Origin: Shewanella japonica
GTDB taxonomy: Bacteria; Pseudomonadota; Gammaproteobacteria; Enterobacterales; Shewanellaceae
Reading direction: 5' to 3'
Length of the DNA: 64,000 nt
Assembly: GCF_002075795.1 (NCBI RefSeq)
Contig: NZ_CP020472.1
Coordinates: 4,272,501-4,336,500 of the forward strand
The notes beneath the pieces are model-generated. The model did not search any database, had not been told where the DNA came from, and saw only the letters and a list, made by a program, of their open reading frames with translations. This document shows, in pieces, positions 35,753 to 44,905 of the stretch. How positions within the stretch are numbered: the stretch's first letter is position 1; every line of letters begins with the position of its first letter. A program made the translations under genes and the position numbers.

Positions 35753-37039
35753 CTAGAATTGCACCTTCTCGTACTTAGACCAAGCGACTAAACCATCCAT
35801 AAACGGTAAAATCCACACCGCAGTATCTTTGGTCTTGTGTACCCTGAAAAGCGTCATATTCGTAACTTGGATATCATCACGTCTAATTTCTCGATAAAAA
35901 CGCATTGCAGATGGGGTAACGAAATCAGGTTTGATAAACTCTTTATGTTCGATATTGGTATAAAAAACATCAACATCATAGTCGCCAATCTTTTGCTGAT
36001 ATTGATTAAACGTCCCTCGTGTTTTCCACTTAATTGGCGTAGTTACACAGTCTTCATCAGTAATACAGGTCGTGGTATAAATTTGGCCACTGGTGCCATC
36101 TTCATAAACCAAAGACAGACTAAAATCACCCCGAATTAACTTTTCACCAGCCACAGGAAAGTACACATCAGCATGATAATGGTGCTCAACAATGTTACCG
36201 ACACTGTCTTGTGGAATAAGTACACGGTTGTATCGAATTCTATCTTCCATTTTCTGACTGAGTGGCACAAATTCACTCATATTCAAACCAGCAGGCTCTG
36301 GGGTTAACGTATTGATATTAATGATGCCTTCACCATTACAATCATCAAGTGTATAACCAGGACACGATGCAAAAGAGTAATGAGCTCCATTTGTTAACGC
36401 AAAAGCACTAAAGCCTTTTAAGCCTTCAACAATATTACTTTCTGGCGCGAGATGTTTTTGCCATTTGGACTTATGCACTTGGTCGGTATTATCTTTATAG
36501 AGCAAAGTTGCACTTTCCGTCACACCACCGATATTCAGTTCAACTTGTTTGTCACTGCTCCACTCAGAGGTTTTTTTCAAAACTTTATGATATTCACATT
36601 GATACCAAGCTAATGTAATTAGCCCAATCACAACCATAGCGCCGGCTATTTTTACCATAACACCCACATCTAAAAACGCTGCACGCAGGGTATCGCGATC
36701 CGTTAATGACACCATTTTGACATGGCTACGTTCATTAATATGAAGTTGATAGCCACGGCGAGCGACTGCTTTTAAATGAATTTCTGAGTAAGGCTCTAAC
36801 TTACGACGCAGGGTACTAATGCATTGGGTTAATGAAGTAGGCGCAACCACACGATCGGGCCAGCCTTCAGCTAATAGCTGCTCTTTAGTCCAGATCTCTT
36901 CACTATGATCGAGCAATTTTATCAGCACAGCATTTTCAGAAAACGTAAGACTGGTTTTTTCATCATTAAGATGATTAACCAGCTGCTTTGCTGAAGTATC
37001 AAGTGTTAAATATGATGTAATTTTTAGCACTGGAAGCAC
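35753..37039 (-). CDS. ToxR/CadC-type membrane-spanning transcription regulator
   Basis: This 428-residue protein has an N-terminal OmpR-type winged helix (about residues 10-105; SENAVLIKLLDHSEEIWTK; TSLTQCISTLRRKLEP). One membrane helix lies at about 126-145, followed by a roughly 280-residue periplasmic domain with paired cysteines (SCPGYTLDDC; TCITDEDC). This layout senses the periplasm and acts directly on DNA. It lies just downstream of the sulfite-reduction operon on the same strand and is its likely regulator by position only. The first codon is GTG. A second GTG three codons on (37030) has AGGTG before it and may be the true start. Confidence 0.82.
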   Translation of the reverse strand: MLPVLKITSYLTLDTSAKQLVNHLNDEKTSLTFSENAVLIKLLDHSEEIWTKEQLLAEGWPDRVVAPTSLTQCISTLRRKLEPYSEIHLKAVARRGYQLHINERSHVKMVSLTDRDTLRAAFLDVGVMVKIAGAMVVIGLITLAWYQCEYHKVLKKTSEWSSDKQVELNIGGVTESATLLYKDNTDQVHKSKWQKHLAPESNIVEGLKGFSAFALTNGAHYSFASCPGYTLDDCNGEGIININTLTPEPAGLNMSEFVPLSQKMEDRIRYNRVLIPQDSVGNIVEHHYHADVYFPVAGEKLIRGDFSLSLVYEDGTSGQIYTTTCITDEDCVTTPIKWKTRGTFNQYQQKIGDYDVDVFYTNIEHKEFIKPDFVTPSAMRFYREIRRDDIQVTNMTLFRVHKTKDTAVWILPFMDGLVAWSKYEKVQF

Positions 37040-37238
37040 CTGTACTTGAGCTAATTATCTAATTTATTCCAATGATATAATATCCTAGACACTGTAAATT
37101 TTATGTGACCACATACTCAATCCAGTAAAATATTTAACTAAATAATACAGTAACTTAAACCTAATACATCTAAAGATACAAAATATGAAATAGTTTGTAA
37201 GCAGTCTGACTGATAAACCTCTTTAGCAATAATTAGCC

Positions 37239-38060
37239 CTAAAAACGTTTACGATAAAACAAGCCTAATGACAGCATCATCATCATTGCATTCCAACCCA
37301 CTAAGATAAGGTACAAGCTTAATACTGGCCATTGCACTAATGAAGATAGACCCTCTACGTGGCTTGAGTGAGGTGCAACCACCAACATCAATGCTCGGAA
37401 CACATCGCTGGGGTTTAATAGAATAAGTAGCTGTAATACACCATTAGAAATACTCGTTGATTCAGCCACCATCATGGTCAGTAAAATGAGGTCATAAACT
37501 AATACAACAGCAACCCAAATAAACAATAAAATCGCAATTGCCTTAGCCTTTTCAATTACCTGCAAACTCACTGCGTAACCGACTAAAATAAAACACATAC
37601 TTAATAAAATACTGCTGACCATTAAGTGTAAAAAAGTCGATATTAGCGAAAATAACGCCACATCAGTTAATATTCCGACCAGCAATGCTGTTGCACCAAA
37701 ACCAATAAAAATAGTGAAAGAAATTACCGCTAAGTGTCCAATAAACTTACCCACCAATATTTGGCTACGGCTTAACGGATAAGATAAAAGCAGTAATAAG
37801 GTGCCCGACTCTTCTTCACCAATAAAGCTGTCGTAGCTAAGCAAGATCGCTGTAAGTGGCAAGATAAACACTGCAACTGAGCTTAAACTAGCCATCAAAA
37901 GCGGCAGTTCTGGGATAACAAGCTCACCTGTCACCACTGAGCCTGAAAAAGTAATCAATAAGGCCAAACTGGTTAAAATAATGCCAATAAAAGCCACCCA
38001 ACGGTTTCGGCAGTTATCTTTAATTTCTTTTGTGGCGATAGTTAAAATTGGCGTCAACAT
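37239..38060 (-). CDS. nosY: NosY-like ABC transporter permease
   Basis: A 273-residue protein with six hydrophobic helices of the ABC-2/NosY type, including SYDSFIGEEESGTLLLLLSYPLSR, the conserved cytoplasmic loop of NosY. With NosF and NosD it forms the transporter known to support copper-centre assembly in nitrous oxide reductase. No nosZ is present here; the operon context points to SirA as client. It lies 9 bases after nosF and is the last gene of the operon. Confidence 0.88.
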   Translation of the reverse strand: MLTPILTIATKEIKDNCRNRWVAFIGIILTSLALLITFSGSVVTGELVIPELPLLMASLSSVAVFILPLTAILLSYDSFIGEEESGTLLLLLSYPLSRSQILVGKFIGHLAVISFTIFIGFGATALLVGILTDVALFSLISTFLHLMVSSILLSMCFILVGYAVSLQVIEKAKAIAILLFIWVAVVLVYDLILLTMMVAESTSISNGVLQLLILLNPSDVFRALMLVVAPHSSHVEGLSSLVQWPVLSLYLILVGWNAMMMMLSLGLFYRKRF

Positions 38061-38069
38061 TTATTGTCC

Positions 38070-38972
38070 TCAAGCAGCGTACTGCTGACGGTTATTCATG
38101 CAGTGATGATAGATATCACTTAAATCAGGTTCTTCAATTAAAAAGTTATACACCCCGCAATGCGTAGTCAGATACTTCATAATCTTGGGTTTATCTTGCT
38201 GTGAGATAATTAACTTATCTTGAATGGATAAGGCATTTAAAAAGGGATCTTCTGCGATAATACGGCTCACTTCAGTTCCGCTTATATTCACTTTCAAATC
38301 AGTCGACTGCCTTAATTGGCTCAAACTACCGCTAGCGAGGTGTTGTCCATCAGCCATAATGAATGCACGATCAATATTGTCCTCAACCACAGCCAATTCA
38401 TGAGTGCATACGATAATTGCGCAGCCTTGCTGTTTCAGCTCTGCGATTTTTTGATACATAAATAATGAAGCTTGAGGATCAAGTCCAACGGTCGGTTCAT
38501 CAAGCAGTAAAATGTCAGGCGATGACAAAATGGCTTGTGCAAAACCAAGTCGTTGCTTCATGCCTTTTGAATAACTCTTAACCGGATTATCTTGCGCATA
38601 CTCAAGCCCAAACTCCGTCAGTACTGTCGATACCTTGGCTTTATCAATCCGTTTTAGTGCGGCAAAATAGTTAAGCACTTCTTTACCCGTCAGCTTTTCA
38701 TACAAACTGATATTTTCAGGCAAGTAGCCTAAATTAACCTGGCGACGATCTTTTTCATGGGTCACCATATTCCCCATCATGGAGATTTGACCTGAAGTCG
38801 GCTTTACAATGCCTAACAGCATTTTTATCAAACTCGACTTACCAGCGCCATTATGGCCAAGCAGCGCTAAGGTTTCGCCTGCTGAAACGGTTAAGCTGAT
38901 ATCGTTAACAGCGGTAAAATCATCGTATTTTTTAACGAGATTCTGAACATGAATACTGGCTGTATTTTCCAT
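38070..38972 (-). CDS. nosF: NosF-like ABC ATPase
   Basis: A 300-residue ATPase with Walker A GHNGAGKSSLIKML, a variant signature YSKGMKQRLGFAQ (typical of the NosF/DrrA type) and Walker B ILLLDEPTVGLDP. The C-terminal roughly 80 residues are a family extension. It pairs with NosY. It lies 7 bases after nosD. Confidence 0.9.
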   Translation of the reverse strand: MENTASIHVQNLVKKYDDFTAVNDISLTVSAGETLALLGHNGAGKSSLIKMLLGIVKPTSGQISMMGNMVTHEKDRRQVNLGYLPENISLYEKLTGKEVLNYFAALKRIDKAKVSTVLTEFGLEYAQDNPVKSYSKGMKQRLGFAQAILSSPDILLLDEPTVGLDPQASLFMYQKIAELKQQGCAIIVCTHELAVVEDNIDRAFIMADGQHLASGSLSQLRQSTDLKVNISGTEVSRIIAEDPFLNALSIQDKLIISQQDKPKIMKYLTTHCGVYNFLIEEPDLSDIYHHCMNNRQQYAA

Positions 38973-38979
38973 GATAACC

Positions 38980-40317
38980 CTATTTACTTAACAACTGCTG
39001 CGCAGACTGTGGGCGATTATTTTCAATTAAGGAAGGCTGTGATGCGCTTGTCATTGGAAAGCTATCGATCACTCCAGCCTCAGGTAAAAGACTAAACTGC
39101 TGTTGAGTCCAACGTAATAAAGATGCAACAGGGCTTTTTAATAAAAAGTGCGCTTCTGGATAAAGCCAATACAAGCGATCTAAATGATCACTAGGCTGAT
39201 ACGCTTGTTCACTCACCCCATCACCCGAGTTATCCCAACCGATAAATCCACTCCAGTAGTTTCCCTGCTGCTGGTGACTCCACTCTACTAAGGTGTCGCC
39301 TACGTACTTTACCTGTGCTTGGTTGTTGATAAATTGATTACGATAAATTTTGTTCCCCTCGCCTCCCATGGCCATATAAATACCAATTTCACTGTGGCCA
39401 AAGTGGTTTTCATAAATACGGTTATCGCGGGCACCATAGATGAACATACTTTTACCCTCATCACCCGTCGGCATTTTGGGCTGAGGATTAACGATATTAT
39501 CTACCTGATTTGCATGGATGTCTGAGTCATTGGTCATGTTTAGCAACACCCCAAAAGTCGCCGCATTGTCTACGCGATTATGATGGAGATTAATCCGCTT
39601 TGAGTTCATTAATGCATAACCGCCATCAACATCCACAGCGACATTATTTTTGGCTTCATCACCTTCGGTATACATGTAGTGAATACCGTACTGCTGAGAT
39701 GAGAAATGATTGTCATCGATGAGGCTATTCTTACCTGACTCAAGGTATATCCCATCCCTCACATCTTTGATGGTATTCCCCTCAATCACCGCGTCATCAA
39801 CCCTTTTTAGATAAATGCCATCGCCTCTGTCGAGTACAAAAAATTGCTTATTCCCTATGATGTAATTGTTATAAATCTCAATATGCGAGGTATTATCAGC
39901 CCGAATACCAAAGCCATCACCGGTTAAATTATTCCCAGAAATCACAATATTACTCATACCATCATTCACTAAGATGCCAGCATTAAGCTCGTACTGATCT
40001 GAGCCCCAATTTAGTATTGTTAACTGCTCAACACGAACATCACTGCTTGCAATCGTAATGGCGCTGCCCTTGCCCTGGGCATCAATAATTGAACAAGGGT
40101 GTCCTATGAGTGTCAGAGGTTTGTTAATAACGGCATTGCCAATGTAAGGTTGGTCCTGCAGCAACACAGTGTCATGGGCGTTAGCTTCATCAATGACCTG
40201 CTGCAGAAAAATGACATTAAGCGAATTCTGCACGTCGGTGTCTGTCGAGTTTGCGAAAGCACAAGGGGCGCTAATGACACCGATTAACCACAACCCATTA
40301 AGCAAAAATTTAACCAT
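38980..40317 (-). CDS. nosD: NosD-like periplasmic parallel beta-helix protein
   Basis: The start at 40317 follows GAGGAAAACC and opens a signal peptide (MVKFLLNGLWLIGVISAPCAFA). Right-handed beta-helix repeats follow (VISGNNLTGDGFGIRADNTS; NRIYENHFGHSEIGIYM), then LVEWSHQQQGNYWS near the end. In the N2O reductase system NosD takes part in copper-sulfur site assembly with NosFY. It is downstream of nosL in this sulfite locus. Confidence 0.9.
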   Translation of the reverse strand: MVKFLLNGLWLIGVISAPCAFANSTDTDVQNSLNVIFLQQVIDEANAHDTVLLQDQPYIGNAVINKPLTLIGHPCSIIDAQGKGSAITIASSDVRVEQLTILNWGSDQYELNAGILVNDGMSNIVISGNNLTGDGFGIRADNTSHIEIYNNYIIGNKQFFVLDRGDGIYLKRVDDAVIEGNTIKDVRDGIYLESGKNSLIDDNHFSSQQYGIHYMYTEGDEAKNNVAVDVDGGYALMNSKRINLHHNRVDNAATFGVLLNMTNDSDIHANQVDNIVNPQPKMPTGDEGKSMFIYGARDNRIYENHFGHSEIGIYMAMGGEGNKIYRNQFINNQAQVKYVGDTLVEWSHQQQGNYWSGFIGWDNSGDGVSEQAYQPSDHLDRLYWLYPEAHFLLKSPVASLLRWTQQQFSLLPEAGVIDSFPMTSASQPSLIENNRPQSAQQLLSK

Positions 40318-40425
40318 GGTTTTCCTCACTTTCGCCTCGATTTACCTTGGCAATGAATCATCACTCACCATACTGTAAATAGACGCTATAACAGCGCAAT
40401 AATATCGGCCAATATCCTAAGTCAA

Positions 40426-40929
40426 TTAATGATGGCTCATGCCTTCGCCGAGTAATTCGATAGTAATATCATCAAAGCCTAATACCGCGCCGCCATATTC
40501 ATTGGCAAACTGCTCGGCGGCGTTAACTGTGCTAAATGAGGCAACAGCAGATCCCATCACAGCTTGACGACTTGTACCATAAACATAGGTGGCAGTTTTA
40601 CCGTCAATGAAGTGTTCATCTTTAGGATCATCCCAAGATGTTGCCGCCATATCGTGTACCCAAATTTGTGTCACCTGACGGGCATTTTCTGGCTGAAGTA
40701 AGAAACTAAACATGTCACGGGTTGAGCAAAAAGAAGGATTTTTTTCCACATTTTTCAGTTTTAGCTGGCCTTTGGGGCCTGGATATTTGGTGATCATCAT
40801 GCCGCACATATGGCAACGATCGTGTTCATGTATTGCATGTGCATGACTATCAGCCTCTGTTGTAACATTGTCAGGTTGGCAGGCAAATAAGAAAGGAACG
40901 AGTAACAGTAGCGATAGTATTTTTTTCAT
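40426..40929 (-). CDS. nosL: NosL-like copper-binding lipoprotein
   Basis: ATG at 40929 gives a lipoprotein signal with lipobox LFAC (lipidated Cys near residue 17). The mature part holds a His-rich segment (SHAHAIHEHD) and the NosL metal motif CHMCGMMITKYPGPKGQ, and ends GMSHH. NosL binds Cu(I) and hands copper to periplasmic enzymes. Here, without nosZ, it probably supplies the copper site of the octahaem reductase. It sits between the NrfD-like gene and nosD. Confidence 0.9.
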   Translation of the reverse strand: MKKILSLLLLVPFLFACQPDNVTTEADSHAHAIHEHDRCHMCGMMITKYPGPKGQLKLKNVEKNPSFCSTRDMFSFLLQPENARQVTQIWVHDMAATSWDDPKDEHFIDGKTATYVYGTSRQAVMGSAVASFSTVNAAEQFANEYGGAVLGFDDITIELLGEGMSHH

Positions 40930-41029
40930 TTCAGTTTTCCAATTCAATACAGGCTATTACCTGGTAAAAAGAATCACCCTTAAAAATGACTAAGGGAAGA
41001 CATAAGACTTAAGGGTGACTCTGGCAACA

Positions 41030-41977
41030 CTAAATTGCGTATGTTTGACCTGCATATAGGATAAACAGACGTAAACACATCATGCCGCTAATGGCACATA
41101 CGCCTGATAGATAGAACGCTTTAGCTGAATGACTAAAGGTTTTACCGGTGGCAAAGTTAAGTAGAATAGGGCCTAAGAACCCAACACCTACGACACCAAT
41201 CCAGAACAAGTTTGCCCACACACCAGAGGTAAATGCAGCAAAAGCTGACTGCGCCCCTGCATTTCCTGTCGCAAGTGACATCGCAATCATGCAAATAAAC
41301 AAAATTTCCGCAATCATGATTGGCCATTCAGCTCCATGAAGGATTTTAAGTTCACTGCTATGCATATCTTCTTTAAACAAGAATACTGACAACATTTTTG
41401 ACGCTGCAGCACCCGCTGAAACACCCGACGCAATGAATAACGCAGGTAATACTGCAGTATTAATGAGCGGGAAACGGATTAACGCTGAAATCAAGAAACC
41501 GGTATAAGCACACACAGCTGCTGCTAAAATTAACGCCGTCACTTCGCAAGGCTTACGAACGGGTTTAAGCATAGTAATAATAGGCAACAAGAAGTTGAGC
41601 GCTGGTATGATTTTGATTTCATCTTCAAAGGCATATAAACACAACACTGCAGTTAGCGGGATGTATACACACAGTGCAATTACCCCGATAGACATCACTG
41701 AAGTGAAGTTATAGAACACCAAAATACGCCAGAAGAATAATGGGTTAGTTAAGTCTAAAACCAGACATAACATCCCAAGTGCAATCGTCACGAATGAGAT
41801 TAAACTGGCAGCTTTGTATAATGGTGTCGTAGCTGTTTGCCCCTTAAAGAAGCGAATAGCCAATGCCACCACTAACGAACCACCCGAAATACCGGCTAAG
41901 AAAAGGTAAACCGCAATTGGCCAAGGCCATGCCACCCCTTCAGATAAGCCCATGGTAAATTCCATTGAACCGTCCAT
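41030..41977 (-). CDS. sirD: NrfD/PsrC-family quinol-oxidising membrane subunit (SirD)
   Basis: A 315-residue protein with about eight membrane helices and the NrfD motif PWPIAVYLFLAGISGGSLVVALA near the N-terminus. It would oxidise menaquinol and pass electrons through the Fe-S protein encoded one base upstream to periplasmic SirA. The gene order FeS-NrfD beside an octahaem reductase is the Shewanella sir and Wolinella mcc arrangement. Confidence 0.88.
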   Translation of the reverse strand: MDGSMEFTMGLSEGVAWPWPIAVYLFLAGISGGSLVVALAIRFFKGQTATTPLYKAASLISFVTIALGMLCLVLDLTNPLFFWRILVFYNFTSVMSIGVIALCVYIPLTAVLCLYAFEDEIKIIPALNFLLPIITMLKPVRKPCEVTALILAAAVCAYTGFLISALIRFPLINTAVLPALFIASGVSAGAAASKMLSVFLFKEDMHSSELKILHGAEWPIMIAEILFICMIAMSLATGNAGAQSAFAAFTSGVWANLFWIGVVGVGFLGPILLNFATGKTFSHSAKAFYLSGVCAISGMMCLRLFILYAGQTYAI

Positions 41978-41978
41978 C

Positions 41979-42686
41979 TTATACCCCCAATTTTACGACT
42001 GGAATGTAACGAAGGCTTGGTTCGGTACCAAACTGCGGTTTCATACGTACAGAGTCTTTTACCGCTAATAACTTATTAACGTATGAGGTTGGATCGTTAG
42101 CATCGCCAAAGATCAACGCATCATATTTACACTGTTGCACACATGCAGGTAACTCACCTTTTGCCAGCTTACTGTTTAAACAAAAATCACAGTTATCGGC
42201 GACATCAGTTTCTTCATTGATAAAACGTGCATTGTAAGGACAAGCGCCAATACAATATTTACAGCCAGCACATTTACTGGCGTCCATGGTGACAATCCCA
42301 GTTTTAGGATCTTTATGTGCAGCACCAGTAGGACAAACGGCAACACAAGGCGCGTTCTTACATTGTTGGCAAGACACACGAACAAATTTACGCTCACAGT
42401 TACATGCTTCTTTGCCACAATGTGGACAGGCTTGCCCTTCCACACCACCCGATTGATGTTCCATCAACAATTTTGATTTGCCATCAGGTAAGTTATTAGC
42501 GACATTACATGCCTCTTTACACTCACCACAACCGACACATTTATTTTGATCAAACACCATGACGTAATGAGGTTTATTGGCATCTTCGTTGTCATCTTTA
42601 ACAGAACTACACCCCATAGGGCCTAGAATTAAAGAGGCAGCTCCCATGCCTTTTAGAAACCTCCGTCTTTCTATATTTTCACTCAC
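41979..42686 (-). CDS. sirC: Four-cluster 4Fe-4S electron-transfer protein (SirC) with an extra Cys insert
   Basis: A 235-residue protein with a twin-arginine signal (ERRRFLKGMGAASLILG). Four Cys quartets bind 4Fe-4S clusters: C50/53/56/60, C106/109/114/118, C139/142/145/149 and C166/169/182/186. An additional CPHCGKEACNC segment (C87, C90, C95, C97) between quartets 1 and 2 is not part of the standard NrfC pattern and may bind another metal. It carries electrons between the NrfD-like subunit and SirA. Confidence 0.88.
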   Translation of the reverse strand: MSENIERRRFLKGMGAASLILGPMGCSSVKDDNEDANKPHYVMVFDQNKCVGCGECKEACNVANNLPDGKSKLLMEHQSGGVEGQACPHCGKEACNCERKFVRVSCQQCKNAPCVAVCPTGAAHKDPKTGIVTMDASKCAGCKYCIGACPYNARFINEETDVADNCDFCLNSKLAKGELPACVQQCKYDALIFGDANDPTSYVNKLLAVKDSVRMKPQFGTEPSLRYIPVVKLGV

Positions 42687-42754
42687 AACATCCTCCCTAG
42701 TTCAGCCTTAGCTGACTGGTTTTTATTGGTTCGCTGCAAATTCAAATGACGAAA

Positions 42755-43492
42755 TTAGCGACTCACTTCATCCAATTTAAATTCGGCTTTCATTATTGCG
42801 TTATTAATAGACTGTCTATTAAAAGATTGGGTTTGGTTGGTTTGTAGGATGCGCCAATGTTCAATGGCGACTGCATACTGACCATTAAGGTAAGCATCAG
42901 TTGCCAATATCATTCGGGTATTAAGCTCGTCACGTTGTAAATTCAACGCAGTATCAATAACCTTGCGTGCCTCAGGTAAAAACTGACGACCATCGCGGTA
43001 ATACATTGATGTGGCTTGCATGCCTAATAACCCGGCATCTTCGCCGACTAGCTCAATAAGCTGACTTAACGTATCGACAGAGTCGGCATACATGCCACCT
43101 TCTGCATAAGATTGCGCTAACGCCATTAATGCCATTTCATTAGTCGGTTGCTGCTGTACTTGTTCTCGCCCTTTTGTGATTTTGGCTGCGATCAAATAAT
43201 CTACCGAGTCATCCACTCGCCCTTTATCCCAACCTTGGAAATGTCCTCCACTGGCATATATAGATAACGAAAAGATCAATACAATTGCCGACATCCACAA
43301 AGGGAATTGGTAAGCACCGACATCTGCGAAGTCATCAGGTTCTACAGATATGGTGCTGCCCATTTCGGCATTTGTATTGGTTGCTTTCACCACTGTGCTG
43401 CTCAAATTACGGTTATATGCACAGTGATGAATCCAGAAGAGTCCGATAAATATACTCAGACATACTGCGATACCTAAGGCCAGAATATTCAT
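42755..43492 (-). CDS. TPR protein of cytochrome c maturation (CcmI/NrfG-like)
   Basis: This 245-residue protein has a membrane helix at each of about residues 1-20 and 66-82, like the N-terminal part of CcmI. Tetratricopeptide repeats follow (PTNEMALMALAQSYAEGGMYADSVDTL; NGQYAVAIEHWRIL). Such proteins hold apocytochrome c for haem attachment. It probably works with the divergently encoded CcmF- and CcmH-like proteins on SirA. Confidence 0.8.
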   Translation of the reverse strand: MNILALGIAVCLSIFIGLFWIHHCAYNRNLSSTVVKATNTNAEMGSTISVEPDDFADVGAYQFPLWMSAIVLIFSLSIYASGGHFQGWDKGRVDDSVDYLIAAKITKGREQVQQQPTNEMALMALAQSYAEGGMYADSVDTLSQLIELVGEDAGLLGMQATSMYYRDGRQFLPEARKVIDTALNLQRDELNTRMILATDAYLNGQYAVAIEHWRILQTNQTQSFNRQSINNAIMKAEFKLDEVSR

Positions 43493-43535
43493 AAGTGTCT
43501 CTTCTTTCTTTAAAAAAACGATTAAGTGTTGTCGC

Positions 43536-44318
43536 TTAGTGAGAGCCGTGTGAGCCCATTGCGCCGTTCATACCCATACCACTTAGGCCCATGCCTTTAG
43601 CGTTTTCACTTGGCTTTTCAGACTTCACTAACTCGACTTCAAAAATTAATGCGGTATCACCTGGAATATCGCCAGCGCCATCCTTGCCATAAGCCAACTC
43701 TGATGGAATAACAAAGCGGAATGTTGACCCTTCTGGCATAAGACGTAAGCCTTCTTCCCAGCCTGGAATAGCGGTTAATAATGCAAAACGGACAGGGTCT
43801 GTGGTTTCATCAAATACTGTGCCGTCAACCATCGTGCCTTTGTACTTCACGGTGACAACATCTTCCGCTTTAGGTTTTACGCCTTCACCCATTTTGATCA
43901 CTTCGTATTGCAGACCAGATTCGGTAATGGTGACGCCATCTTTGTTTTTGTTTTCAGCTAAGTAAGCTTCACTGGCTTGCTTGCTTTCAAGGGCAATTTG
44001 TTTCATTTTTTGCGAGCTTAATAAGTTCAGTAATTCACTGCGCTCATTTAAGTAAGTGAGTACTTCTTCATCCGACATTTTTTGCTCATTTTTTAGCGCA
44101 TCAATCACACCATCAATGACTTTTTGCACATCAACTTGTGCACCCAACTCTGTTTGGTTATAAATTTGACTGGATAGGTAATTACCAATCGAAGCACCCA
44201 TACTGTAGGATTGTTTTTCAATATCATTTTCAACGTTTTCAGTAGCAAAACTTCCTGCTGAAAAAACCAAAGACATACAAGTTGCAACTGCTAAAGTACT
44301 TTTAGTTAATAGCTTCAT
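43536..44318 (-). CDS. Periplasmic FKBP-type peptidyl-prolyl isomerase with Met/His-rich tail
   Basis: A 260-residue protein with a signal peptide (residues 1-25), a helical FKBP_N dimerisation domain (about 30-130) and an FKBP_C domain (about 140-235; VTVKYKGTMVDGTVFDET; PSELAYGKDGAGDIPGD). The equivalent gene in Wolinella is mccB, adjacent to the octahaem enzyme gene. The C-terminal tail GMGLSGMGMNGAMGSHGSH is rich in Met and His, suggestive of copper binding, but this is inference. Confidence 0.88.
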   Translation of the reverse strand: MKLLTKSTLAVATCMSLVFSAGSFATENVENDIEKQSYSMGASIGNYLSSQIYNQTELGAQVDVQKVIDGVIDALKNEQKMSDEEVLTYLNERSELLNLLSSQKMKQIALESKQASEAYLAENKNKDGVTITESGLQYEVIKMGEGVKPKAEDVVTVKYKGTMVDGTVFDETTDPVRFALLTAIPGWEEGLRLMPEGSTFRFVIPSELAYGKDGAGDIPGDTALIFEVELVKSEKPSENAKGMGLSGMGMNGAMGSHGSH

Positions 44319-44388
44319 TCGATGTTCTCTCTTTAAAAAGTTAACCTGCGGACAACAAGCCTCAGGCTGTTAATCGGTAATAAAATCG

Positions 44389-44820
44389 TTATGGTTTTTC
44401 TATGACTCTGCCAGACAAGCGCCAGCCGTAAATTCCTTCGGCCATATGTCTAACTCCTGTGTACCCGAGCTTTACTGTTTCGCGAGCAGCCATCGCACTC
44501 GAAGTGCATAAGGTATTTGCACAGTAGAAAACCATCACGGCATCCTTATTTTTTGGAAGTAACTCTTTCCAGTTCTTCACATTGAAATACACAGCGCCTG
44601 GAATAAATCCTTCAGCCCATAATTCCAATGTGTTTACATCAAAAAAATAAACATCTTCATTGCCCACTAATGACTCAGCTTCACGCATTGAAATCGGATT
44701 AAGCTGAATATTGCTCATTTTTACAGGGATTAAATCTCCCCCAGCTCCTGCAAAGACTTGTGCTTGCACGGCAATAAACAACGAGACAGAAATCAGGAGG
44801 TTGCTAAGTAATTTTTTCAT
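44389..44820 (-). CDS. Secreted single-domain rhodanese-like protein
   Basis: ATG at 44820 opens a signal peptide (MKKLLSNLLISVSLFIAVQA); the long upstream extension to 44922 is not credible. A single rhodanese domain follows, with the active-site loop VFYCANTLCTSSAMAAR, Cys followed by a second Cys five residues on. It is the second gene of the sir operon, directly after sirA. It may handle sulfur or deliver a thiol-bound metal to the enzyme. Confidence 0.85.
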   Translation of the reverse strand: MKKLLSNLLISVSLFIAVQAQVFAGAGGDLIPVKMSNIQLNPISMREAESLVGNEDVYFFDVNTLELWAEGFIPGAVYFNVKNWKELLPKNKDAVMVFYCANTLCTSSAMAARETVKLGYTGVRHMAEGIYGWRLSGRVIEKP

Positions 44821-44905
44821 GGTCTTTCTCTCTAAATATCTCGGCATCGGCTGATGCCGAGCTATTAAAAATGGCAACGAGCGATTGCTCGTTGCCATCT
44901 GGGTT

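Noticed and set aside
37239..40929. Nitrous oxide reductase locus
   Set aside because: nosL, D, F and Y are present but there is no nosZ or nosR; the genes are joined to sirA.
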